38,840 nucleotides of DNA from a virus. Where the stretch lies: IMG/VR virus record IMGVR_UViG_3300028025_003742, positions 1-38,840 of that record, one strand, 5' to 3'. Shown here one piece after another: positions 25,151 to 33,410 of this stretch. Under the pieces are notes generated by a model, which was not told the origin of the DNA, ran no database searches, and saw nothing but the letters and a program-made list of their open reading frames with translations. Position 1 is the stretch's first letter, and every line of letters begins with the position of its first letter. A program made the position numbers and the translations under genes.

Positions 25151-25452
25151 GTGAGCGTGGGGAACTAAAACGTATTGGTGCTAAAGCACATAAAAACTCA
25201 GGTCGTGGTCAGTATCAAAAGGCTGACGGATCAACCGATGAGTTTGTGGTGGATGTAAAAGAGGCAGGTAAGAGCTTTACATTAAACCAAGAGGTATGGG
25301 CTAAGATAGTTACAGATACTCTTAAAACAGATAAGAATAAATATCCTGCACTATTACTAGCAATTGGTGAGACACAAAAAATAAGATTAGCAGTCATTGA
25401 ATGGGCTGCACTAGAAGATTTAATGGAGAGAGCAAATGGAATCAACCCTTGA
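25147..25452 (+). CDS. Small putative PD-(D/E)XK nuclease/resolvase-like protein
   Basis: 101 residues from a TTG start overlapping the upstream TGA. The pattern SGRGQYQKADGSTDEFVVD followed by VKEAGKSFTL resembles the D...(D/E)xK core of small Holliday-junction-resolvase-like nucleases, with VDVKEA as the E/D-x-K strand and WAKI plus IEWAALEDL as later helices. It lies between recA and a Cas4-like nuclease, a fitting place for a recombination nuclease. This is a motif reading from sequence alone and could be wrong. Confidence 0.5.
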   Translation: MSERGELKRIGAKAHKNSGRGQYQKADGSTDEFVVDVKEAGKSFTLNQEVWAKIVTDTLKTDKNKYPALLLAIGETQKIRLAVIEWAALEDLMERANGINP

Positions 25453-25771
25453 TTATATTAACCAAGTAACTGAATTTAATGATATTCATGAGTTTATGCA
25501 GGATGCAGACCTAGATGAGGCTATGGCTATTATTGTTAAAATAATGATGAAGCCAGATATTCCATCTGTTCAGGCAGTGGCTTTGATTGGAAAGCTACAG
25601 GCAATGAGTGCAAAGTTTGGGGTACTTGCTACATATTATACAACAATTGCTAAAGGACCATCTGGTAGTATTAATAATACAAAAAAGAATGTGTACTATA
25701 CAATGAAGGATTCGCTAGATAAGCTGGTAGATTCATTAAAATATCTTGCACGATATAACTTAGGAGCGTAA
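25436..25771 (+). CDS. Hypothetical helical protein in the recombination block
   Basis: 111 residues. It overlaps the previous gene by 17 bases and its stop overlaps the next ATG. Nearly all helical (IHEFMQDADLDEAMAIIVKI, then DSLDKLVDSLKYLARY), acidic at the N-terminus and neutral to basic later. No family is recognised. It could be a small accessory or adaptor for the neighbouring nuclease. Confidence 0.55.
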   Translation: MESTLDYINQVTEFNDIHEFMQDADLDEAMAIIVKIMMKPDIPSVQAVALIGKLQAMSAKFGVLATYYTTIAKGPSGSINNTKKNVYYTMKDSLDKLVDSLKYLARYNLGA

Positions 25772-26547
25772 TGGCAAAGAACTTAATAAAGACACTAACA
25801 ACAAAACCAAGAGATACAAAAGTTGATGCAAGAAAACTTCGTTTAGCAATTGGAAAAGCATACCTTGCAAATAAAAACAAAGTAGACTTTAGGACAAAGA
25901 AAACTTTTTCACCATCAACAGTTGGGTATGGTTATGGAAAGTGTGGTCGTTACTGGAACTTAGCTTTTAGTGGTGCAGAGTTTAAAGACACTTTTAATGC
26001 ACAAGGTATTGCAGCAATGTCTGCTGGTACAGACTCACATGAAAGAATTCAGGGTGCAATGAATCGTGCAGGTTTGGTAAAGGAACTAGAGCGTGAAATT
26101 AAATTTATAGATCCACCAATCCGTGGCTTTGCTGATTTAATTATTGAGATTGATGATCAAGAAATTGTTGGTGAAATTAAAACAATCAAAGCGGAGGCAT
26201 TTGATATTCGCAAGGATACCTCAACTGGTGCAGATAGCCATGTAGTTCAACTACTTATTTATATGAAGGCACTTGGCTTAGAAGAAGGATTCTTTATTTA
26301 TGAGAATAAAAATAATCATGAAATTGCAGTTATTCCATTAGCCATGTCTGAAGAAAATGACGAATATGTTTCTATGATTTTTGAGTGGATGCGTGAAGTA
26401 AGAAAGGCTTGGGAAGAAGGCAAGAACATCAAGCGACCATTTAAAGAGACCTCTTATGAATGCAAGTATTGCCCAATTAAAGATGACTGCTACTCAAGAC
26501 CTGATGGAAGAACTAAGATTGAACCACTGGAGATTAGAAGTATATGA
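25771..26547 (+). CDS. Cas4/RecB-like PD-(D/E)XK exonuclease with four cysteines
   Basis: 258 residues. H90 (SHERIQG), D122 (RGFADLI), E135-x-K137 (GEIKT) and Q160 follow the RecB-family nuclease order. C58 (YGKCGRYW) plus C231, C234 and C240 (ECKYCPIKDDC) form the one-plus-three cysteine arrangement that holds a [4Fe-4S] cluster in Cas4 and AddB nucleases. There are no CRISPR repeats or other cas genes nearby, so a role in DNA end resection with RecA is more likely than adaptation. Confidence 0.82.
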   Translation: MAKNLIKTLTTKPRDTKVDARKLRLAIGKAYLANKNKVDFRTKKTFSPSTVGYGYGKCGRYWNLAFSGAEFKDTFNAQGIAAMSAGTDSHERIQGAMNRAGLVKELEREIKFIDPPIRGFADLIIEIDDQEIVGEIKTIKAEAFDIRKDTSTGADSHVVQLLIYMKALGLEEGFFIYENKNNHEIAVIPLAMSEENDEYVSMIFEWMREVRKAWEEGKNIKRPFKETSYECKYCPIKDDCYSRPDGRTKIEPLEIRSI

Positions 26548-26846
26548 TAAAACCTTGTATAGAGTGCAAAAATGATTTTGAGTTTAAGACTCACAATCAA
26601 AAGTACTGCTCTCAACATTGTTGTCGTATTGCCACAAACAAACGCATCATGGAAAAGTACTATGCAAAAAAGGCTAGGCTTTCTGGAAAAGTAAGGCTTT
26701 GTGAATGTGGATCAAAGCTTAGCATGTATAGCCCAGATCCAATTTGTACCCTGTGCTACGAGGCAAAAAAGAAAGAAAAAACAGTAACTGCAATGGAGGT
26801 CATTAAAAGTGCAGCAATTAAAGCTTCAAAAACAAAAAGCAGATAG
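26544..26846 (+). CDS. Double zinc-ribbon basic protein
   Basis: 100 residues, ATGA overlap with the nuclease gene. Two cysteine clusters are seen: CIECKNDFEF with YCSQHC, then CECGS with ICTLC. The protein is strongly basic with a Lys-rich C-terminus, so nucleic-acid binding is likely. The 3' end overlaps the resolvase gene by 38 bases in another frame and carries that gene's ribosome site. HNH catalytic residues are not evident. Confidence 0.6.
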   Translation: MIKPCIECKNDFEFKTHNQKYCSQHCCRIATNKRIMEKYYAKKARLSGKVRLCECGSKLSMYSPDPICTLCYEAKKKEKTVTAMEVIKSAAIKASKTKSR

Positions 26847-27378
26847 GGTGCTAGGTATTGATGCATCAACAGCATCAGTAGCATTCTGCTTGTTTGAGGA
26901 TGGCGTTCCTATTAAAATGGGCAAGCTACCCATTGTTGGAGCCACTATATATGATAAAATTAAGGATGCCAATACAAAGGCTAAAGTAATTGCAAATGTC
27001 TGCAAGGCTGACTATGTAGCAGTTGAATCTGCTATTATGGTTCGTTCTGCAGATGCAGGACTTAAAATTGCTATGATTGTTGGTGCAATCTTATCTGTAA
27101 TTTTGAAACCAGAAACACAGGTAGTAACGGTAGCACCAATTTCTTGGCAGTCTTTTATTAGTAACAAAAACTTTACTAAGGCAGAGAAGTTGCAGGTAGA
27201 AAAAGATTTTCCTGGAAAGTCTGCTGCTTGGTATAAGAACAAGATTAGAGAGATTAGAAAGCAAAGAACGATGGATTTCTTTAATGATAAATTTAATACA
27301 TCAATATCAGACAATGATGTTGGTGATGCATGTGGAATATCCTACTATGCATATAAGAAGCTTACGGAGAGAATATGA
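26809..27378 (+). CDS. RuvC-like Holliday junction resolvase
   Basis: 189 residues from a GTG start. GGAGGT ends 8 bases upstream and supports this start over the later GTG at 26848. The RNase-H-fold motifs are VLGIDAST (D18), VAVESA (E73) and DNDVGDAC (D170, D173), the acidic tetrad of RuvC-type resolvases. It would cleave branched DNA before packaging, which fits the RecA and Cas4-like neighbours. Confidence 0.8.
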   Translation: MQQLKLQKQKADRVLGIDASTASVAFCLFEDGVPIKMGKLPIVGATIYDKIKDANTKAKVIANVCKADYVAVESAIMVRSADAGLKIAMIVGAILSVILKPETQVVTVAPISWQSFISNKNFTKAEKLQVEKDFPGKSAAWYKNKIREIRKQRTMDFFNDKFNTSISDNDVGDACGISYYAYKKLTERI

Positions 27379-27539
27379 GCAAATTATACCAGTCCCAGTC
27401 CTGGCTTACCAAAAGATATATAATTGATCGTAAGACAATTGAAGAGATTGCAAAAGAGTGTGAAACTAGCCACCAGACCGTGTATAGGTACTTAGTTAAG
27501 TTTGATTTAATTAGAAATCAAAGAAAGTGGTCTAAGTGA
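27375..27539 (+). CDS. 54-residue HTH protein
   Basis: ATGA overlap with the resolvase. The core TIEEIAKECETSHQTVYRYL is a classic helix-turn-helix like those of resolvase/transposase or phage Cro-like proteins, and the protein is basic at both ends. Its stop overlaps the GTG of the next gene. It is likely a small DNA-binding regulator; the target is unknown. Confidence 0.7.
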   Translation: MSKLYQSQSWLTKRYIIDRKTIEEIAKECETSHQTVYRYLVKFDLIRNQRKWSK

Positions 27540-27964
27540 GCGTAGTCTATACTGGAGGAACGTTTGATCTGTTTCATTCTGGTCATGTAAACCTATTAAA
27601 AAGGTGCAAAGAAATTGCTGGAGAAAACGGTAAGGTAGTTGCTTCTGTAAACAAATCAGACTTCATTGAAAAGTTTAAGGGCAAGCCTCCTGTTTGTAGC
27701 GATCAAGAAAGGGCTGCAGTTGTAGCATCCTGCCAATATGTAGATGAGGTAGTTTTTAATTTAGGTGGAGAAGACTCTAAAATATCTATTGAGTTAGCAA
27801 ACCCAGACTATATTGTTGTTGGGTCAGACTGGGCTACAAAAGACTACCATGCACAAATGCAGTTTACTCAGGAGTGGCTAGATGAGCGTGGCATAGGATT
27901 GGTATACGTCCCGTATAGCCGTGAGATCTCATCTACTGAAATTAAGAGGAGAATGTCTAAGTGA
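27536..27964 (+). CDS. Cytidylyltransferase-like nucleotidyltransferase
   Basis: 142 residues from a GTG start (GTGA overlap). TGGTFDLFHSGH contains the HxGH motif (14-17) and ISSTEIKRR is the C-terminal ISSTxI(K/R) motif, both signatures of the TagD/RfaE-type nucleotidyltransferase family. Members activate glycerol phosphate, ethanolamine phosphate or sugar phosphates as CDP/ADP derivatives. The following gene encodes glycosyltransferase and methyltransferase domains and overlaps it by 4 bases, so the pair probably belongs to one glycan-modification pathway. The substrate cannot be read from sequence. Confidence 0.85.
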   Translation: MSVVYTGGTFDLFHSGHVNLLKRCKEIAGENGKVVASVNKSDFIEKFKGKPPVCSDQERAAVVASCQYVDEVVFNLGGEDSKISIELANPDYIVVGSDWATKDYHAQMQFTQEWLDERGIGLVYVPYSREISSTEIKRRMSK

Positions 27965-30069
27965 TTAAAACATATGTAGTTGTTTGGAATAGCGTCATTG
28001 ACAACCTAGTGTCAATTGAAAATCAATTAAAGAATTATTCTATTATTAATTCAGATGCTCCAGAAAATCCTTCTTGGAACAATCTTGGAATGGTTTGGTA
28101 CTACAAACAATTACATTTTGCACTAACAGACTTCATTGAAAATACAAGCGATGATATCTTTTGTTGGTTGGCAGCAGATGTTAAGTCAACTACGTTTAAG
28201 GCAGTTTTTGATAGGGCTCAGGAAGTCCTTGAAAATGAAGATAATTTTTTATATGCTCCGCACCTAACACATGAAGCATGGTCAGAAAATGCTTGTTCTT
28301 TAAAATCATATGGAGATGGTCTAAACTATTCGTGTCAAACGGATGGTGCGTTCTACTTTATGAGAAGAGAGCTTGCAGAAATAATTAAATCCTACATGGA
28401 TTACTTATCTAAAAAAGAAGATCTTGAAACAATGAAGTCTGGGTGGGGTGTAGATTATGTTTGGTCTTCTATATCTATATACTTAAATAAATATATTATT
28501 AGAGATACAAAAAACATAGTGTTTCACCCACAGGGAAGCTCCTATGATCACGGTAAAGCCAGTAATGAGATGGGTATTATCAAGCACTGGTTCCTAGAAT
28601 ATTGCTCCACAAATGGAATAGATGCACAGCAAGTAGAATCTATTATGCACAAAATAAGTGGAAGAATGGCTGGAGATAGTTCTTGCATGAAGTTTGTTAA
28701 CTTTTACAAGCCACAAGGATCGGTAGACTACGCTATAGTTTCAATTGATGATAAAAGAAAAACCAACAAGGATCAAATTAAAGATATTTTAGGAGATGAC
28801 AGACTACTTGATATTGAGTCTTTAAATGCCAATAACCAAGAATCTCTTACAAAGTTTTTGTCATCAAATAATGATTTTACTTTTTCTTGGCATGGGTTTA
28901 AGCTTGGAGAGGTTGGATGCTTTGCAAGTCACTACAACATTTGGAAGTATCTTGTAAGTTCTGATTTAGAAAGCATTACGGTTTTTGAAGATGATGCTTG
29001 GATAGAAGATGACTTCATAGTAGATCTTAAAAGAGCAATGGATCTTTTGCCAAAAGATTATGATGTTTTTAGTGTGTATGTGGATACAAATCAGCACCCA
29101 AGGTTTATTGCTAAAGATCATCATATTAATGACACAATATCTAAAGCCTATCAGGACTGGTCTACATTGTGCTATGTTGTTTCTAAAAAGGGAGCACAAA
29201 GGATGCTTGATTTTGTAAAAGAAAATGGATTTGGGGAGCCAGCAGATTGGTTTATTTTTAGAAATGCTCAACGTGGAAATTTTGACGTTTATACTATGCA
29301 TCCAACTGCAAAGTGTCCAGTATCAATTAAAGATGATACAAACAAGTCTACAGTTCAAAATACAAATTTTTTAACACCAGAAGTTATTATGTTTAATGAT
29401 TTTCAAAAGTTTTTAAATAAAAATGAAGAAAGTAAATACTCTCAAAACAAACAAGATCTATTTGCTTTGTTCATCCATGGAGATAAGCCAGGATACTTTG
29501 TGGAGTTTGGTGCCTGTGACGGATTGTATTTAAGCAATACAGTTTTATTAGAAAAAGAATATGGATGGAATGGTATATTGTCAGAACCAGCCCCATCATA
29601 CTACAATGATTTAGTTAAGAATAGAAAATCTCATTTAGAAAATTTATGTGTTGCAAATGAGACTGGAAAAACCATGGACTTCCTTGAAGTAGATTACAAT
29701 AGCGACAAGGGGCTATCTGGATTAACAGATTTTGTTTTTCAAGATCACCACTCTGAGGTTAGGAAAAATAATAGCTCAACCTATTCTGTAGAAACTATAT
29801 CCTTAAAAGATATGCTAGATAAGTATGATGCCCCAGAACACATTGACTTCCTATCTATTGATACAGAAGGGTCAGAATATTTAATCTTAAAGTCCTATGA
29901 TTTTTCTAGGCACTTTAAAGCAATTGCTGTAGAGCACAACAACACCTTAAACAGAGAAAAGATTTATGACTTGCTATCTTCAAAGGGATATGATAGAGTA
30001 TTACTTGAGTTCTCTGCTTGGGATGACTGGTACATAAAAAGAGACTTAATTGAAAAGGATAAAGATTAG
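27961..30069 (+). CDS. Glycosyltransferase - GT25 - FkbM methyltransferase fusion
   Basis: 702 residues from a GTG start coupled to the cytidylyltransferase. Residues ~1-240 resemble a GT-A glycosyltransferase-like domain (CWLAADVKST, TDGAFYFMRRELAEII). Residues ~250-455 form a GT25 domain: GEVGCFASHYNIW (316-328) and VFEDDAW (E343-D344-D345). Residues ~490-690 form an FkbM-type SAM methyltransferase: YFVEFGACDGLYLSNT (512-527) and FLSIDTEGSEYLIL (630-643). The order suggests sugar addition followed by O-methyl capping. The acceptor could be a virion protein, a host surface glycan or DNA. The first domain is the least certain. Confidence 0.82.
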   Translation: MIKTYVVVWNSVIDNLVSIENQLKNYSIINSDAPENPSWNNLGMVWYYKQLHFALTDFIENTSDDIFCWLAADVKSTTFKAVFDRAQEVLENEDNFLYAPHLTHEAWSENACSLKSYGDGLNYSCQTDGAFYFMRRELAEIIKSYMDYLSKKEDLETMKSGWGVDYVWSSISIYLNKYIIRDTKNIVFHPQGSSYDHGKASNEMGIIKHWFLEYCSTNGIDAQQVESIMHKISGRMAGDSSCMKFVNFYKPQGSVDYAIVSIDDKRKTNKDQIKDILGDDRLLDIESLNANNQESLTKFLSSNNDFTFSWHGFKLGEVGCFASHYNIWKYLVSSDLESITVFEDDAWIEDDFIVDLKRAMDLLPKDYDVFSVYVDTNQHPRFIAKDHHINDTISKAYQDWSTLCYVVSKKGAQRMLDFVKENGFGEPADWFIFRNAQRGNFDVYTMHPTAKCPVSIKDDTNKSTVQNTNFLTPEVIMFNDFQKFLNKNEESKYSQNKQDLFALFIHGDKPGYFVEFGACDGLYLSNTVLLEKEYGWNGILSEPAPSYYNDLVKNRKSHLENLCVANETGKTMDFLEVDYNSDKGLSGLTDFVFQDHHSEVRKNNSSTYSVETISLKDMLDKYDAPEHIDFLSIDTEGSEYLILKSYDFSRHFKAIAVEHNNTLNREKIYDLLSSKGYDRVLLEFSAWDDWYIKRDLIEKDKD

Positions 30070-30315
30070 ATGCACGAATATAAAGATGAAAAATTCCACA
30101 TTGAGGTAGATCAGGTAAACCATCCATTTCACTATACGAGTGACCCATCTGGTGTAGAATGTATTGAGATTACACGTCACAGAAACTTTAATATTGGCAA
30201 TGCCTTTAAGTATCTTTGGAGAGCTGGAATCAAAGACGATAAGAAACAAATAGAGGATTTACAGAAAGCTATCTTCTATATTAATGACGAAATTAATAGA
30301 TTGGAAAGTAAATAA
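30070..30315 (+). CDS. DUF3310 protein
   Basis: 81 residues, starting immediately after the previous stop. VNHPFHYTSDPSGVECIEI, FNIGNAFKYLWRAGIKDD and IEDLQKAIFYI are the hallmark segments of DUF3310, a small family common in tailed phages, often near nucleotide-metabolism genes. Its biochemical role is not established. Confidence 0.85.
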   Translation: MHEYKDEKFHIEVDQVNHPFHYTSDPSGVECIEITRHRNFNIGNAFKYLWRAGIKDDKKQIEDLQKAIFYINDEINRLESK

Positions 30316-30488
30316 TGCCTACTTATGAATACACCTGTATTGAGTGTGATAAGACCATAGAAAAGCCAAATGTCAACGTTGATGATAGGGATCATCAGCA
30401 GTGTGAGGGTTGTGGAAACGTTCTAACTAGAAGTTGGACTATTGGCAATGTATCTGTTTGGGCACCCACAGCTGGCGGATATCGCTAA
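30315..30488 (+). CDS. FmdB-like zinc ribbon protein
   Basis: 57 residues, TAATG overlap with the DUF3310 gene. MPTYEYTCIECDKTIE and CEGCGNVLTR form the paired CxxC ribbon of FmdB/CxxC_CxxC_SSSS regulatory proteins, including the typical MPxYxYxC start. It ends SVWAPTAGGYR. It may bind nucleic acid or act as a regulatory adaptor. Confidence 0.8.
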   Translation: MPTYEYTCIECDKTIEKPNVNVDDRDHQQCEGCGNVLTRSWTIGNVSVWAPTAGGYR

Positions 30489-30496
30489 AAACTTAG

Positions 30497-30512
30497 ACTT
30501 TTAGGGTATAAT
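30497..30512 (+). promoter_or_regulatory. Promoter for the terminase genes
   Basis: TATAAT at 30507-30512 within ACTTTTAGGGTATAATG. The same 17-base string with one change occurs at 34032-34048 before the endolysin gene. No good -35 is seen. The gene at 30538 has an AAAGG ribosome site. Confidence 0.5.
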
Positions 30513-30537
30513 GTACCTATAAGAAAAGGAATTAATA

Positions 30538-31053
30538 ATGTCTGAGATTGAACTTGCTGACCGCATGGAAAGCATCAACAGGGTTGCAGAAGAGTTTTTA
30601 AAGGGTAACACTAACCCAAATGCTATTGCCAAGGTTACTGGCATGAAAAGAGCAGAGGTACAGGAGTACCTTGATGAGTGGAAAACCATCATACATAGCG
30701 ACAGACAGGTTCAAATTAGAGCCAGAGAAGCCCTAAGTGGTGCTGACCAACACTACTCAATGCTTATTAAAGAAGCTTGGGCAGTTGTAGAAGAAGCAGA
30801 TAGAAGTGCTCAGCTTTCACAAAAGACGGCAGCCCTAAAACTTATTGCAGACATTCAGGCTAAGCAGATGGACATGCTTCAAAAAGCAGGTATGCTAGAT
30901 AACAACGAGCTTGCAGAAAAGATTGTTGAAACAGAGGACAAGCAAAAGCTACTTGTTGAAATTATTAGAGATACGGTATCTGCCTGTGAAAAATGTAAGC
31001 CATTAGTTTTTGGAAAGTTAAGTAAAGTTACAGGTCAAGCAGAGGTTCTATAG
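30538..31053 (+). CDS. terS: Terminase small subunit (probable)
   Basis: 171 residues, directly upstream of and coupled to the large terminase. The N-terminal HTH (FLKGNTNPNAIAKVTGMKRA, residues ~20-40) is followed by a helical oligomerisation region (SAQLSQKTAALKLIADIQAK) and a short C-terminal tail with CEKCK. This architecture and gene order fit a small terminase that recognises the packaging site and feeds DNA to the motor. Small subunits diverge strongly, so assignment rests on context and layout. Confidence 0.65.
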   Translation: MSEIELADRMESINRVAEEFLKGNTNPNAIAKVTGMKRAEVQEYLDEWKTIIHSDRQVQIRAREALSGADQHYSMLIKEAWAVVEEADRSAQLSQKTAALKLIADIQAKQMDMLQKAGMLDNNELAEKIVETEDKQKLLVEIIRDTVSACEKCKPLVFGKLSKVTGQAEVL

Positions 31054-32849
31054 TGTTTGAAGATATTATAGATCTTCTTGGTGGCGATGAGTTTGAAGAG
31101 AAGCCAGTTACAATTGAAGAGTTTGTTGTTAGTGAGCAATACTTAGGGCTACCACCACTTTCACAGTATCAATACCAAGCCATTCGTGCAATGAGTCAAA
31201 TCTATAAAGAACAAACCTTGCTAAACCTTTATGGTCAAGAAGATGGATTAAAGCGTTGGAAGCAAACTTGTAACGAGGTTATCCTACAGCTTGGCAAAGG
31301 TTCTGGTAAGGACTACATGTCTACTATTGCTGTTGCATATATTGTTTATCTTTTATTGTGCCTTAAAGATCCTCAAAGATATTACGGTAAACCCCCAGGT
31401 GATGCAATAGATATTCTTAATATTGCTATTAACGCTGAACAGGCTAAGAATGTTTTCTTCAAGGGTTTCAAGATGCGTCTTGACAACTCTCCTTGGTTTC
31501 AGGGAAGGTATACAACAACAGCACAAGCAGTAACTTTTGACAAGGGAATTACCTGTCACTCAGGTCACTCTGAAAGAGAGTCTTGGGAAGGATACAACGT
31601 GCTCATGGTCATCCTTGATGAAATCTCTGGCTTTGCCACAGAATCAACATCTGGTCATGATCAAGCTAAAACTGGTTCAGCAATCTACGATATGTATCGT
31701 GCATCTGTTGACTCACGTTTCCCTGACTTTGGAAAGGTAGTTCTTCTGTCATTCCCTCGCTATAAGAATGACTACATTCAAACAAGATACAATGCTGTGG
31801 TTGTGGATAAGGTTGTTCATCAAAGAAGTCATACCTTTAAGATTGATGAAACAATTGAAGATTATGCTAGTGAAAATGAAAAGTATAACAATGAGTTTAC
31901 TGTTGACTGGGAAGAAGATGAAATTGTTGCATACAAATATCCAAAGGTGTTTGCTTTACGCAGACCAACATGGGAAATAAATCCAACAAGAAAGATTACG
32001 GACTTTAAAATCCAGTTCCTAACCAACCCTATTGATGCCCTCTCTCGCTTCGCCTGTATGCCTCCAGAGGCTGTAGATGCGTTCTTCAGATCAAGGGAGA
32101 AGATTGAGACATGCTTCTCTGGTCCAAATGGTGTAGAGTCATCTGGCAGGTTTGCAGACTGGTTTAAGCCAAAAGAAGATACAGAGTACTACATCCATGT
32201 TGACCTTGCACAAAAGCATGACCACTGTGCGGTATCATTAGCACACGTTGATAAGTGGGTAAAGATTGATACCTTTAACGACTATGATGTAATTAATCCA
32301 TTTGTTGTTGTAGATGCAATTCGTTGGTGGACACCAACAGCAGACAAGACGGTAGACTTTAAAGATGTAAAGAACTATATCTTAGAACTACGATCAAGAG
32401 GATTCAGAATTAAACTTGTCACATTTGATAGATGGAATTCTTTTGATATTATGAATGAGTTAAAGTCTGTTGGAATGAACTCTGAAACGCTCTCTGTTGC
32501 AAAGAAGCACTATGAAGATATGCAAATGCTGGTAGCTGAAGAAAGAATTTATGGACCACAAACTAACCTACTTATAGATGAGCTATTGCAATTAAGAATC
32601 ATTCGTGATAAAGTAGATCATCCAAGAAAGGGATCTAAAGATTTAGCAGATGCTGTTTGTGGGTCTATATACAATGCAATTGTAAATTCGTCAAGGGGTG
32701 CTAAGGAGATTGAAGTTCATAACTTTAGAGACTTTAAGCCTAACTCCCATAAAGATCTTTATGATGAGTTTTCAAAACCAATTACAAAAAGACCAGATGA
32801 GATGCCAAAAGATGTTGCAGACTTTTTAAGTGGAATGGGGTTTATTTAA
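31053..32849 (+). CDS. terL: Terminase large subunit
   Basis: 598 residues from a GTG start overlapping the upstream stop. ATPase motifs: Walker A LGKGSGKD (80-87) and Walker B LMVILDE (D189-E190). Nuclease domain: HVDLAQKHDH (D384), VTFDRW and KDLADAV near the C-terminus supply the RNase-H-like acidic residues. The enzyme powers DNA translocation into the prohead and cuts the concatemer. Length is within the usual 500-650 range and it appears intact. Portal and capsid genes do not follow directly; tRNAs and lysis genes do. Confidence 0.92.
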   Translation: MFEDIIDLLGGDEFEEKPVTIEEFVVSEQYLGLPPLSQYQYQAIRAMSQIYKEQTLLNLYGQEDGLKRWKQTCNEVILQLGKGSGKDYMSTIAVAYIVYLLLCLKDPQRYYGKPPGDAIDILNIAINAEQAKNVFFKGFKMRLDNSPWFQGRYTTTAQAVTFDKGITCHSGHSERESWEGYNVLMVILDEISGFATESTSGHDQAKTGSAIYDMYRASVDSRFPDFGKVVLLSFPRYKNDYIQTRYNAVVVDKVVHQRSHTFKIDETIEDYASENEKYNNEFTVDWEEDEIVAYKYPKVFALRRPTWEINPTRKITDFKIQFLTNPIDALSRFACMPPEAVDAFFRSREKIETCFSGPNGVESSGRFADWFKPKEDTEYYIHVDLAQKHDHCAVSLAHVDKWVKIDTFNDYDVINPFVVVDAIRWWTPTADKTVDFKDVKNYILELRSRGFRIKLVTFDRWNSFDIMNELKSVGMNSETLSVAKKHYEDMQMLVAEERIYGPQTNLLIDELLQLRIIRDKVDHPRKGSKDLADAVCGSIYNAIVNSSRGAKEIEVHNFRDFKPNSHKDLYDEFSKPITKRPDEMPKDVADFLSGMGFI

Positions 32850-33211
32850 TGGAAGAATTTGAAGAATTTTTTGACTATGGAGAAGAAGACCTATTCTTCT
32901 ACATGATTGAAAACGGATATCTAGTAATGGCAGGAACAAATAAAAACGATGAGCCATTGTATAGAATGACACAAAAAATGATAGAGGATTTCCCAGACCT
33001 GTTCCATGAGCATATGTCCTTTACTAATGAATTAATTTTTGAATTATGGACAAAAGGTTTTGTTGAGGTTAGCATGGACGATAGTGCAAAGTGGAGAATC
33101 ATTCCTAACGATAAAACTGTAAACTTTAAACAATATGAAGAAGAGCTAACTGATGAAGAGTGGTTGTTAATGGAAGAAATTAATGACATGATGGACTCAG
33201 AAGACTCTTGA
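32849..33211 (+). CDS. Acidic hypothetical protein
   Basis: 120 residues, TAATG overlap with the terminase stop. Very acidic at both ends (MEEFEEFFDYGEEDLFFYM and a Glu/Asp-rich C-terminus), with a central stretch (GTNKNDEPLYRMTQKMIED) that looks like a small winged-helix fold. The tRNA promoter overlaps its last codons. No family is recognised. Acidic DNA-mimic behaviour is possible but unsupported. Confidence 0.6.
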   Translation: MEEFEEFFDYGEEDLFFYMIENGYLVMAGTNKNDEPLYRMTQKMIEDFPDLFHEHMSFTNELIFELWTKGFVEVSMDDSAKWRIIPNDKTVNFKQYEEELTDEEWLLMEEINDMMDSEDS

Positions 33212-33236
33212 CATTTTTATTTTTATAGTGTATTAT
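33208..33236 (+). promoter_or_regulatory. Promoter of the tRNA cluster
   Basis: Perfect TTGACA (33208-33213), 17 bases, TATTAT (33231-33236). The expected start point is about 6 bases before the first tRNA. The -35 overlaps the stop of the preceding gene. Confidence 0.65.
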
Positions 33237-33248
33237 ATAACTTAATAA

Positions 33249-33330
33249 GGTAGAGTTGGGCAGGTTGGTGAGCCCCATTGACTGTAAATCAATCGCTTTA
33301 GCTGTGTAGGTTCAATTCCTATCTCTACCA
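33249..33330 (+). tRNA. tRNA-Tyr (GTA)
   Basis: Acceptor stem GGTAGAG/CTCTACC, anticodon stem-loop TTGAC-TGTAAAT-CAA region with GTA, a long variable arm typical of bacterial tRNA-Tyr, and T-loop GGTTCAATTCC. The discriminator is A and CCA is not encoded. Confidence 0.9.
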
Positions 33331-33335
33331 CGCAA

Positions 33336-33408
33336 TCCCCAATAGCTCAATCGGCAGAGCGTCAAACTGTTAATTTGAATGTTCCTAGTTCAAGTCTAGG
33401 TTGGGGAG
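33336..33408 (+). tRNA. tRNA-Asn (GTT)
   Basis: Acceptor TCCCCAA/TTGGGGA, D-arm with AGCTCAATCGGCAGAGC, anticodon GTT in loop CTGTTAA, T-loop AGTTCAAGTCT. It begins five bases after tRNA-Tyr; CCA is not encoded. Confidence 0.9.
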
Positions 33409-33410
33409 CA

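Noticed and set aside
25771-26547. Cas4 as part of a CRISPR-Cas system
   Set aside because: No repeats, spacers, cas1 or cas2 are present; context with RecA and RuvC points to recombination.
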